From: Anaerohabitans sp036788095
Lineage (GTDB): Bacteria; Zhuqueibacterota; Zhuqueibacteria; Residuimicrobiales; Residuimicrobiaceae
Assembly: GCA_036788095.1 (NCBI GenBank)
Contig: DAIQOA010000115.1
Location: 1-14,108 of the forward strand
Direction of reading: 5' to 3'
Length of the DNA stretch: 14,108 nt
Every line of letters begins with the position of its first letter. Positions within the stretch are counted from its first letter, which is position 1. Below the pieces are notes generated by a model. That model saw nothing but the letters and a program-made list of their open reading frames with translations, had not been told where the DNA came from and did not search any database. The position numbers and the translations under genes are program-made. Shown piece by piece: positions 8,081-14,108 of this stretch.

Positions 8081-11000
8081 ATTCGTTCACTCGCTTCAAC
8101 TTTATTGAAATCTTTCCGGTTAAAGAGATAATAGAGCACCGGCATCAGCAGCAGAGATAGAATCAGCGCAAAGATCAACCCGAAACAGATCACGGATCCC
8201 AGCGGACCCCACAACAAGGAACCGCCGGCGATCATGGGAATCACGCCGACCGCCGCAGCCGCCGCGGTGAGGAAAATCGGCCGCATTCTGCGCTGGGCGG
8301 CCGAGATCGCGGCCTCCTCCAAAGAATGGCCGTGCTCCTTGCGCAGCTCTTCCGCATAAGAGATATAGATAATGCCGTTGCGGACGACGATGCCCATCAA
8401 GCCGATCAGCCCGATAAAGGCCGTGACGCCGAAAGGATAACCGGTGATCAGAATGCCCAAGGAGGCGCCAAAGATGCATAACGGCATGGTCAGCATGATC
8501 AGCAGGGTGGTTTTAATGCTTTTGAACTGAACCATCAAAATGAGAAAGATGATGACGATGCTGATCATCAGAGAATAGTAAAAAGGGGTGATGTATTCCA
8601 CCGTGTCCTGATGATCGCCGCCGTAATAAATAGAGAGACCTTGCGGCAGCGGCAGCGCTTCAATTTTCGGCCTCACTTTATTGAAAATGGTTGCGGGATA
8701 CGCCTTTCTGTTTACATCCGCCTGAACCGTAATGGTGCGGATGCCGTTGCGATGGACGATTTCCCCCTCTGTCCATCCGGGTTTGAGATCAGCGATCTGG
8801 CGAACCGGCACCGAGGTCACCAGATAGGGAGAGGTCACATATTGATTGTTGATGTCGTCGATGCTGGTTTTGACTTTTTTGTCCACTTTGAGTTGCACCT
8901 CGACCGGATAATCGCCCTCCCAGATGGTGGCAAGAGGAAATCCTTTGGTGCCGACCATCAGCGAATAGCCGAGCAGCATATTCGAGTAGCCCAGCCGGCT
9001 GGCTTCATCCCGTTTGATGGCGAGATCGATGGTCTGTTGCGCCTGCTTGAAATCCGTGCGCACCCAGGTAACGCCGGGGCAGGCCCGGACTATTTCCGAG
9101 ATTTGGTTGGCCGTCTGTTTCAGCGCCTGCAGGTCATCGCCGGCGATGCGGATCTCGATGGGAGAAGGGGAGACGGCGAATTCCAGCTGTTTCCATTTGA
9201 CATTGGCGTTGGCATAGCGATGGGCGTATTTGACGCTGTATTCATCAAGGATCTCAACCGTCGCCTGGTTGGAGGTGGTCAAGACGATTAATTGTCCATA
9301 GCTTTTGGCTGGAAAATTGGGCGCATAAATCGTATGGAAACGCGGCGAGCTGGTTCCGACGAACGACGCCACGGTCTTGACCCGGGGGTCTTTTTCCAGC
9401 AACTGCTCCAGATCTTTCATCACCGCATCGGTCTGCTGCAGGGAGCTGCCCAGGGGCAGATGCACTTCAACGGCAAACTGGTTGCGTTCTATTTTCGGAA
9501 AAGACTGTTGCGGGGAAATGCCGAGGAGCGCCATGCCGGCGATGAAGGAGGCCAGGCCCAGCAGCAGCACGATCGGTTTGTTTTTAAAGGCTTTATCCAG
9601 CAATCGGTTGTAGAAGTTTTGTACGTTATCAAGAAAAACGGCCTTTTTGCCCTTGTGGCTATCATTTTTGATGCCGGTTTTGATGTACAAATAGCTCAAC
9701 AGCGGCACCAGCACCGCGGAGGTGAACAGCGAGGTGAACAGGGCAAAACTGACCACATAGGGGAGCGAGCGGACGAAATCGCCGGCGGTCCCCTTCATGA
9801 AAAAGATGATCGGCCAGAAACAGGCGATGAGGATAAGGGTGGCGGAAAGCACCGAACCGAACAGATCCGCTACGCTCTGCGATGCGGCATCGTGCGGGGT
9901 GATGCCGTTGTCCAGTTTCTCCACGTAATTATCGATGATGACGATGGCGTTGTCCACCACCATCCCCAGTACGATGATCAACGAGGCCAGGGAGACGGTC
10001 TGCAGATCCCAGCCGGTCACCCACATGAACGCCAGGGTGATGAGGATCGAAATGGGAATGGCGGACGCGGCCACCAAAGCCACTCTGCGCGGCAGCAGGA
10101 TAATGGTGACCAGGATGACGGCGACGATGGCGATGGCGAACTCTTTCATAAAGTTGGCAATGGCATTGGCGACCGCGCCGGGGATGTTGGAGATGGTCAC
10201 GATTTTCACATCCGGCGGCAACGATCGGGTGAACCGGTCTATATCCTTGCTGACCGCCTCGCCAAAGTGAACGATGTTGTTGCCGGTCTGCATTTCCAGA
10301 GAGATGATCAGGCATTTTTTGCCGTTGACGCGGACAAAGGATCCCGGTTCCTCATATTCACGGACCACTCTGGCCACATCTTTAACCCGGACGATATTGC
10401 CCAGGGGGTCCGAATAGACGATCTGGTTCGCCAAGTCTTCTTCGCTTCCATAGCTCAGCGGGATATGAAGTGGATACACGTACCGGCCGTCGTCGATCTC
10501 GCCCGCATAGCCGACGTCGCTTTGCGGTTTGAGGGCCGCCAGGACCACCAGGGGTTTGATGCCATAGTGGGCGAGTTTGGCGTCATCCATGTAGACGTTG
10601 ATCTGCTCCTTCAGCGCGCCGTAATTTTTTACTTTGGAAACGGAAGGGATCTTTCTGATCTGATCTTCGAATCGGTCGACATACTCTTTGAGTTCTTTGT
10701 ACGTTTTGGTGTCGGATTGAACCGCCAGCAGCAGAGCCGAGGTGCTGCCGAAATCATTGTCCGCCGTCAGCGACAGAACCCCGGCGGGCAATTGCTTTTT
10801 AAAATCGTTCAAGCCAAGCCGCAGTTTGGCCCAAAAGGCTTCCGGATCTTTTTCTTTCTCCGAAACCTCCGCATAGATGACCATCACGTTTTCTTTGGAG
10901 ATGGAGCGGGTTTTACTGCGCACCACCGAGTTGTATTGAAACAGATATTGTTCGACTTTGGTCGTCAACTGCTCCTCGACCTGCAGGGAGGAGGCGCCGG

Positions 11001-11166
11001 GGTAAACGCCGACGATGATGCCCTGTCGTATTTCAAACGTGGGAAATTCATCGCGCGGCATCTGCACCAGGGCAAGAATTCCCACCAGCAGTAAAACGCC
11101 GGTGCTGATGAACAGCACCTGCTTGTAGCGGAGCAGCGTTTCCAATAAGGTGTATTTCTTTTTCAT
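8077..11166 (-). CDS. RND-family efflux pump, inner-membrane permease subunit (AcrB-like)
   Basis: 1029 residues from the ATG at 11164-11166. GAGGAA ends directly against an upstream in-frame ATG at 11175, leaving no spacing, and sits about nine bases before the chosen one. Architecture is standard: TM1 at about 16-36, first periplasmic porter segment to about 335, six helices (about 340-498), a second long periplasmic loop (about 555-855), and six final helices. Near the start of the first porter loop is PRDEFP. In TM4 the proton-relay motif reads GMVVDNAIVIIDN, keeping the first Asp (about D405, AcrB D407) but with Asn at the next position (N406, AcrB D408). In TM10 the AcrB Lys940 position reads VVRNGI, with Arg929. 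This variant relay is, to my knowledge, common in some RND subfamilies, so I expect an active drug or metabolite/proton antiporter. Substrates are unknown. Confidence 0.95.
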   Translation of the reverse strand: MKKKYTLLETLLRYKQVLFISTGVLLLVGILALVQMPRDEFPTFEIRQGIIVGVYPGASSLQVEEQLTTKVEQYLFQYNSVVRSKTRSISKENVMVIYAEVSEKEKDPEAFWAKLRLGLNDFKKQLPAGVLSLTADNDFGSTSALLLAVQSDTKTYKELKEYVDRFEDQIRKIPSVSKVKNYGALKEQINVYMDDAKLAHYGIKPLVVLAALKPQSDVGYAGEIDDGRYVYPLHIPLSYGSEEDLANQIVYSDPLGNIVRVKDVARVVREYEEPGSFVRVNGKKCLIISLEMQTGNNIVHFGEAVSKDIDRFTRSLPPDVKIVTISNIPGAVANAIANFMKEFAIAIVAVILVTIILLPRRVALVAASAIPISILITLAFMWVTGWDLQTVSLASLIIVLGMVVDNAIVIIDNYVEKLDNGITPHDAASQSVADLFGSVLSATLILIACFWPIIFFMKGTAGDFVRSLPYVVSFALFTSLFTSAVLVPLLSYLYIKTGIKNDSHKGKKAVFLDNVQNFYNRLLDKAFKNKPIVLLLGLASFIAGMALLGISPQQSFPKIERNQFAVEVHLPLGSSLQQTDAVMKDLEQLLEKDPRVKTVASFVGTSSPRFHTIYAPNFPAKSYGQLIVLTTSNQATVEILDEYSVKYAHRYANANVKWKQLEFAVSPSPIEIRIAGDDLQALKQTANQISEIVRACPGVTWVRTDFKQAQQTIDLAIKRDEASRLGYSNMLLGYSLMVGTKGFPLATIWEGDYPVEVQLKVDKKVKTSIDDINNQYVTSPYLVTSVPVRQIADLKPGWTEGEIVHRNGIRTITVQADVNRKAYPATIFNKVRPKIEALPLPQGLSIYYGGDHQDTVEYITPFYYSLMISIVIIFLILMVQFKSIKTTLLIMLTMPLCIFGASLGILITGYPFGVTAFIGLIGLMGIVVRNGIIYISYAEELRKEHGHSLEEAAISAAQRRMRPIFLTAAAAAVGVIPMIAGGSLLWGPLGSVICFGLIFALILSLLLMPVLYYLFNRKDFNKVEASERI

Positions 11167-11186
11167 GGTTTTCATTTCCTCAGACG

Positions 11187-12227
11187 CTAGTTGGCTAGGA
11201 TTCTCACCGCGGCGTTATCCACCAAATTGTGCTGACCGGAGACCACCAGGTGATCGTCCCTGTTCAGCCCGGCGGTGATTTCCAGGCCGTTCGCCAGCAT
11301 GCCGCCGATTTGAACATATTTTCTTGTCGCTTTGGCGGTTGCGGGATCGACGACATAGACAAAATTTTTCCCGGTCTCATCGACCAATACCGCATAGCTC
11401 GGCGCTAGTAAACCCTGTTGAGCAGTCGGATTTTCGATGGTCACTTTGCAGATCATACCGGGTTTGATTTTCCAATCAGAATTGGCCAGGGCAATTTTTA
11501 TTTTATAGGTGTGCGCCAGCGGATCGGCCATTACGCCAACCTCTGCCACCGTGCCGGCATATTCCTGGCTTCCCAGGGCGCCGATGCTGACCGTGGCCTT
11601 GTCGCCGTTTTTGATCGAGGAGATTTCGTCTTCCGGAACCGCCACCTTGGCGAATACTTTGGATATCTTGACCAACGTAATCGAGGAGACATTCGGCAGG
11701 GCGATCATGCCCGGGTTGATAGAGCGTTTGCCGACAAGGGCATCGGTGGTGGCATACAGATTACAGTCCTCCAGCCCTTTGCGGGCAATGGCCGCGGCGG
11801 CCTTGGCTTGCTGCAGGCCGGTCTCCACCTCGACGTATTTGATCTCCGGCAGATTGCCGTTCTGATACATGGGCGCCAACCGTTTATAGGCATCCTCCGC
11901 TTGCTGCTGCACGGCATTGGCCATTTTCCAGGCGCTGTTAAACGTGGCGGTGTCGAGCCTGGCCAGCAACTGGCCTTTTTTGACGAATTGCCCTTCGGCA
12001 ACCCGCACCTCCGCCACCGTTCCGACCGATGCAAAGCTGAGGGGAATGGTTTCGGATTCTTCGATGGTGCCGCTGTAAGCGGTATATTGGCGGGCATCGG
12101 CGGCGCCGACTTTATACAGCTTGACGGGGACGGGTTCCGCTTGCGTGTTGCCCACGGAATGGTTGCAGCCTGTTCCTGTGATCAGAGCCATGAGCAGGCT
12201 GACAGCGGGTGCAGTTAATTTTTTCAT
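11187..12227 (-). CDS. RND efflux periplasmic adaptor (HlyD/AcrA-type membrane fusion protein)
   Basis: 346 residues. GGAG lies five bases before the ATG. The N-terminus is a lipoprotein-like signal with Cys21 after TGTG, an imperfect lipobox, so lipid anchoring is likely but not certain. Domain order is standard: first half of the lipoyl domain (about 62-92, ASVGTVAEVRVAEGQFVKKGQLLARLD), an alpha-hairpin (about 95-152), second lipoyl half (LVGKRSINPGMI, about 164-175), beta-barrel (about 180-260, including VPEDEISSIKNGDKATV), and a membrane-proximal domain to the end (GLEITAGLNRDDHLVVSG). The protein bridges the inner-membrane pump and the TolC channel in the periplasm. It is the first pump gene after tetR, 60 bases away, with a candidate operator in that gap, and is followed by the RND gene 20 bases later. 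Confidence 0.93.
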   Translation of the reverse strand: MKKLTAPAVSLLMALITGTGCNHSVGNTQAEPVPVKLYKVGAADARQYTAYSGTIEESETIPLSFASVGTVAEVRVAEGQFVKKGQLLARLDTATFNSAWKMANAVQQQAEDAYKRLAPMYQNGNLPEIKYVEVETGLQQAKAAAAIARKGLEDCNLYATTDALVGKRSINPGMIALPNVSSITLVKISKVFAKVAVPEDEISSIKNGDKATVSIGALGSQEYAGTVAEVGVMADPLAHTYKIKIALANSDWKIKPGMICKVTIENPTAQQGLLAPSYAVLVDETGKNFVYVVDPATAKATRKYVQIGGMLANGLEITAGLNRDDHLVVSGQHNLVDNAAVRILAN

Positions 12228-12247
12228 CTTAGCTCCATGTATTTTTA

Positions 12248-12268
12248 GACCAAATTAGTTTTTTAGTC
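12248..12268 (-). promoter_or_regulatory. candidate TetR operator upstream of the efflux adaptor gene
   Basis: A 21-bp palindrome with 7-bp half-sites and a 7-bp centre, read on the minus strand as GACTAAA-N7-TTTGGTC; the arms match at 6 of 7 positions. It sits about 20 bases before the adaptor ATG, between tetR and the pump genes. A second site with the same layout lies upstream of tetR (16 of 21 positions identical in the same orientation). Size and position fit a TetR-type operator. A weak promoter (TTGCCG, 18 bases, TAATTT) would overlap it. Confidence 0.6.
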
Positions 12269-12287
12269 GGAAAATCGGCAAAAAAAT

Positions 12288-12872
12288 TTAAATTCCGTTG
12301 GTTATCAGCTTGACAACGATATCTATCTGTTTGGGATCATCGTTTTCCAACATCAGGTACAATTCCAGCGCATGAATGATGCCGACAATGGCTTTTATTG
12401 CAGTTTCCAGCTCCTCCTCATCGATAAAGTGAAATTCACTGCTTAAAAATCCCTGATTCAACACCTCTCTGATAAATTTTGCCTCCCTCTCTTCCAACGT
12501 CGATCTGATTTTTTCAAGATAGCCGCGGCTCATGTGGATCTCCCGGCGGGCAATGCTGTAGATAGTAGAGTATTTGCTCATCTCGTAAATACAGCTAACA
12601 ATATATTTTTTAAGTTTTTCTTTCGCCGAGCTCATCATGTTGGCGAGCTCTTCAGCAGTTGATAAAATTTGATTTAATTGAATTTTTATCACCGCATCAA
12701 ATATCTCGTCTTTGCTCTTGTAATAATAGTATAATGTGCTTTTCCCTTTTCCAGCATCGCGGGCGATGTCTTCCATGGTGGTTTTATTCAGCCCCCACTT
12801 CTGGAAAACCCGTATGGCTGCTTGAAGGATCGCTTGCCGAACCTGTTCATCTTTTTCTTTTATGATGTCCAT
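12288..12872 (-). CDS. TetR-family transcriptional regulator, probable repressor of the efflux operon
   Basis: 194 residues from the ATG at 12870-12872. An in-frame TTG at 12878 is two bases from the AGGGGAA ribosome binding site, whereas this ATG is properly spaced. The N-terminal DNA-binding domain occupies about residues 10-58: ILQAAIRVFQKWGLNKTTMEDIARDAGKGKSTLYYYYKSKDEIF contains the usual helix-turn-helix, with GKGKSTLYYYY as recognition helix. The rest is a helical ligand-binding/dimerisation domain with little similarity I can name. It is the promoter-proximal gene of the efflux cluster, transcribed in the same direction as the pump, with candidate operators on both sides, so autoregulation and ligand-induced derepression of the pump are likely. 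Base composition is visibly AT-richer than its neighbours. The inducer is unknown. Confidence 0.92.
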   Translation of the reverse strand: MDIIKEKDEQVRQAILQAAIRVFQKWGLNKTTMEDIARDAGKGKSTLYYYYKSKDEIFDAVIKIQLNQILSTAEELANMMSSAKEKLKKYIVSCIYEMSKYSTIYSIARREIHMSRGYLEKIRSTLEEREAKFIREVLNQGFLSSEFHFIDEEELETAIKAIVGIIHALELYLMLENDDPKQIDIVVKLITNGI

Positions 12873-12900
12873 TTGCAATTCCCCTATGGTTCGTCTTTTC

Positions 12901-12931
12901 GACTAAATTTGTTTTGCGGTCTAATTTAGCC
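12901..12931 (-). promoter_or_regulatory. candidate TetR operator and promoter region upstream of tetR
   Basis: Bases 12901-12921 match the downstream operator at 16 of 21 positions in the same orientation; on the minus strand the right half TTTAGTC is intact and the left half (GACCGCA) is degenerate. In addition GACTAAATT (12901-12909) and AATTTAGCC (12923-12931) form an inverted pair matching at 8 of 9 positions, so two alternative registers overlap here. A weak minus-strand promoter TTGCAT, 17 bases, TAAATT runs into this segment. The tetR start is about 28 bases downstream. Confidence 0.5.
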
Positions 12932-13252
12932 AATGTTTCTGGAAAATGCAAGGTATTTTTACCAAACAGGCTTGTCTTTCACACTTTGCCTGATTAAATT
13001 TCTGGCAAGCGGGGAGAGACGGCCGATGGTGAGCGCTCGTGCAGCCTTTGAAACCATTTTCCCCTGTCTTCATCGGAATCCTGCCTGGCTGATTGAACCG
13101 CTGAGCAGGCGCCAAGCGACGCCGAGGGAATGAAAAAATTTTACATTATTACCGCTCGGCGCTGATGGCGACCTTGCGGTTGATCAGCTGCCCCTTTACC
13201 GGATGAATAATATAAATTTTGACAGTACGACTGATTTTTCAAGGAGGAGAAA
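12932..13252. other. divergent intergenic region between tetR and the cysteine-rich gene pair
   Basis: About 320 bases with no convincing gene. Short open frames exist on both strands (up to about 65 codons), but none has a ribosome binding site with protein-like content. The right end carries the leader of the next gene, including an AT-rich TATAAA at 13211-13216 without a good -35 element, and an AAGGAGGAG ribosome binding site at 13241-13249. A short minus-strand frame at 13149-13238 has genome-like codons but no start; it is listed among the findings. Confidence 0.6.
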
Positions 13253-13720
13253 ATGGATGAGAAAACCTGTTGTCCGCAATTTGATCCAGCGCCCTGGGAT
13301 GATAAAACGTTCGAATGGACCGGCAAAAAATTCATCAAGGAAAAGGTGCGGACCCTGTTCTACATGCCGCTCAATTTCGGCTCGGTGATGAAGCGGCTGG
13401 ACGCCAAGGTGACCAAGGCCGGCGGTTCTTTTGCCGGCGGGCTCTGCCTGTCCGATCACACTTCGAAATGGAATATGGATGTCTATCTCGCCGTGGACCG
13501 TGAAATTGCCGGCGCGGAGAACACCAGCCTGAGCGGCAAATTTTTCACCAAGGTCTATGAAGGACCGTTCAAGGACACGGGAAAATGGTGCGCGGATTTC
13601 CAGGAACTGGCCAGGGATAAGGGGCTGGAGATCAAGAAGTGGTATATGTGGTATACCACCTGTCCCAAATGCGCGAAAAAATACGGCAAAAATTACACGG
13701 TGGTCGTGGCGCAGGTGTAA
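13253..13720 (+). CDS. conserved small cysteine-containing protein, probable GyrI-like/ligand-binding fold, function unknown
   Basis: 155 residues, with an excellent ribosome binding site (AAGGAGGAG, ATG three to four bases later). It opens MDEKTCCPQFDPAPWDD and closes with a CxxC segment, TTCPKCAKKYGKNY (135-148). Cys6, Cys7, Cys137 and Cys140 could form a metal or redox site. The middle has LSDHTSKWNMDVYLAVD (67-82), LSGKFFTKVYEGPFKDTGKW and KKWYMWYTT. The alternation of short strands and helices recalls GyrI-like small-molecule-binding proteins, and I recall closely similar proteins in anaerobic bacteria that carry a generic 'hydrolase' label. No catalytic residues are evident. It stands divergent to tetR and 115 bases before another small cysteine-rich gene with an equally strong ribosome binding site, so the pair is probably co-expressed. 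No signal peptide is present; it should be cytoplasmic. Confidence 0.85.
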   Translation: MDEKTCCPQFDPAPWDDKTFEWTGKKFIKEKVRTLFYMPLNFGSVMKRLDAKVTKAGGSFAGGLCLSDHTSKWNMDVYLAVDREIAGAENTSLSGKFFTKVYEGPFKDTGKWCADFQELARDKGLEIKKWYMWYTTCPKCAKKYGKNYTVVVAQV

Positions 13721-13734
13721 GAACCCTTTGAAAT

Positions 13735-13780
13735 GCCCGGCCGCGGTCAAGTCCGGCGGCAACGGGCAATGGGACTTTTT
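13735..13780 (+). terminator. weak hairpin plus T-run between the two small genes
   Basis: GCCCG (13735-13739) can pair with CGGGC (13763-13767) and the adjoining GCCG (13740-13743) with CGGC (13754-13757), leaving a 10-base loop and a five-base bulge. Five T residues follow at 13776-13780, separated by eight bases. It could partly terminate or attenuate transcription between the two genes. The bulge and the distance to the T-run make this a low-confidence call. Confidence 0.25.
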
Positions 13781-13835
13781 ATGGCCGATGTGTTCAGAGC
13801 CTGATATGCCAAACTGCAGTCAAAGGAGGAAAACG

Positions 13836-14024
13836 ATGGCTGAGGAAAATTGCGCCAACTGCGCCTTTCGCGCCCGTTACGACAAGAATCCTAAATCCCT
13901 GCTGGGCCGGCTCTGGCGTTGGCATATCAATTTTTGTCCCGGCTGGAAGAAATACTTTACTGCGCTGCCAGGCGAAGAAAAAGCGAATTTGGCGAAGCGA
14001 TACACCTTCAGCAAATACCAATGA
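13836..14024 (+). CDS. small cysteine-rich protein (62 residues), probable metal-binding, function unknown
   Basis: 62 residues. AAAGGAGGAAAAC precedes the ATG at 13836-13838, a near-ideal ribosome binding site; the open frame upstream of it is not protein-like. The N-terminus has EENCANCAFRARYDKNPKS, with Cys6 and Cys9 as a CxxC pair; the centre has LLGRLWRWHINFCPGWKKY, with His30 and Cys34. Cys6, Cys9, His30 and Cys34 could together bind one zinc ion or an iron-sulfur cluster. The rest is a short charged helix ending RYTFSKYQ. I recall small proteins with the same RWH..xCPGWK core elsewhere but no function for them. It has no signal peptide. It follows the 155-residue cysteine-containing gene on the same strand, and both may act together. 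Confidence 0.8.
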   Translation: MAEENCANCAFRARYDKNPKSLLGRLWRWHINFCPGWKKYFTALPGEEKANLAKRYTFSKYQ

Positions 14025-14079
14025 TCGAGCGCCGCGGAGGCGTTCTTCGCAAGGGATTGCCTGAAAATAGTAATGAACG

Positions 14080-14107
14080 GCTTTAGCCGAATCAATCGGG
14101 CTAAAGC
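14080..14107. repeat. 9-bp-arm inverted repeat at window end
   Basis: GCTTTAGCC (14080-14088) and GGCTAAAGC (14099-14107) are perfect inverted copies around a 10-base centre. It lies 56 bases after the last stop codon. It could be the terminator of the small-gene pair, but the T-run, if any, is outside the window. Arms of this GGCTTTAGCC type also resemble dispersed intergenic palindromes of REP type; that cannot be settled from one copy. Confidence 0.45.
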
Positions 14108-14108
14108 G

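Noticed and set aside
9292..11094. 600-codon open frame on the plus strand opposite the RND gene
   Set aside because: It is antisense to a clearly conserved pump gene. The translation is Asp/Gly/His/Gln-rich low-complexity text with no domain, as expected from reversed GC-rich codons.
12933..13133. 66-codon plus-strand and 64-codon minus-strand frames between tetR and the cysteine-rich pair
   Set aside because: Neither has a convincing ribosome binding site, a domain, or protein-like composition.
13219..13224. Perfect TTGACA resembling a -35 box upstream of the 155-residue gene
   Set aside because: The matching -10 position would fall on the ribosome binding site, so it cannot drive this gene in the usual way.
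13721..13835. In-frame extension of the 62-residue protein upstream through the intergenic gap
   Set aside because: The frame continues upstream out of frame with the preceding gene, and the near-perfect ribosome binding site at 13824-13830 fixes the start at 13836.
1..14108. CRISPR arrays, tRNA/rRNA genes, integrase or transposase genes
   Set aside because: Looked for on both strands by eye; no regularly spaced direct repeats, no tRNA-like cloverleaf and no recombinase motifs were seen.

Overview
The window looks like chromosome from a Gram-negative, didermic bacterium. It encodes a TolC-type outer-membrane channel, a complete tripartite RND efflux operon and several exported proteins that look like outer-membrane beta-barrels. 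The LytTR domain style, the Ser/Thr/Ala-rich linker in the M1 peptidase and the moderate GC content suggest the Fibrobacteres-Chlorobi-Bacteroidetes superphylum or a relative such as Calditrichota/KSB1. That placement is an impression from protein style only. No rRNA, tRNA, CRISPR array, phage gene or transposase gene is visible.

Layout. Left edge, plus strand: the C-terminal end of a LytTR-type response regulator (1-311), then a small exported barrel-like protein (362-937). A hairpin at 1018-1043 sits where these genes converge on a long minus-strand block running from about 12.9 kb down to 1.05 kb. In transcription order that block holds a TetR regulator (12872-12288), a periplasmic adaptor (12227-11187), an RND pump (11166-8077), a TolC-family channel (8080-6737) and an exported protein with a His/Asp-rich first half and a barrel-like second half (6699-5632). 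After a 241-base gap come an exported protein of unknown function (5390-4272), an M1-type zinc metallopeptidase (4101-1939) and a six-helix membrane protein (1918-1052). Right edge, plus strand: two small cysteine-rich genes, each with a strong ribosome binding site (13253-13720 and 13836-14024), then a 9-bp-arm inverted repeat at the window end.

How the genes fit together. The best-supported unit is tetR-adaptor-RND-TolC. TolC starts inside the RND stop codon, and a related 21-bp imperfect palindrome lies upstream of both tetR and the adaptor gene, which points to autoregulated repression of the pump. The exported protein 37 bases after tolC probably belongs to the same transcript. The M1 peptidase and the membrane protein, 20 bases apart, are probably a second unit. 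The two small cysteine-rich genes form a third.

Most of the window is ordinary accessory and envelope biology. The parts most worth a second look are the tetR-flanking operators, the small cysteine-rich pair, the composite exported protein at 5632-6699, and the minisatellite-like linker inside the M1 peptidase.
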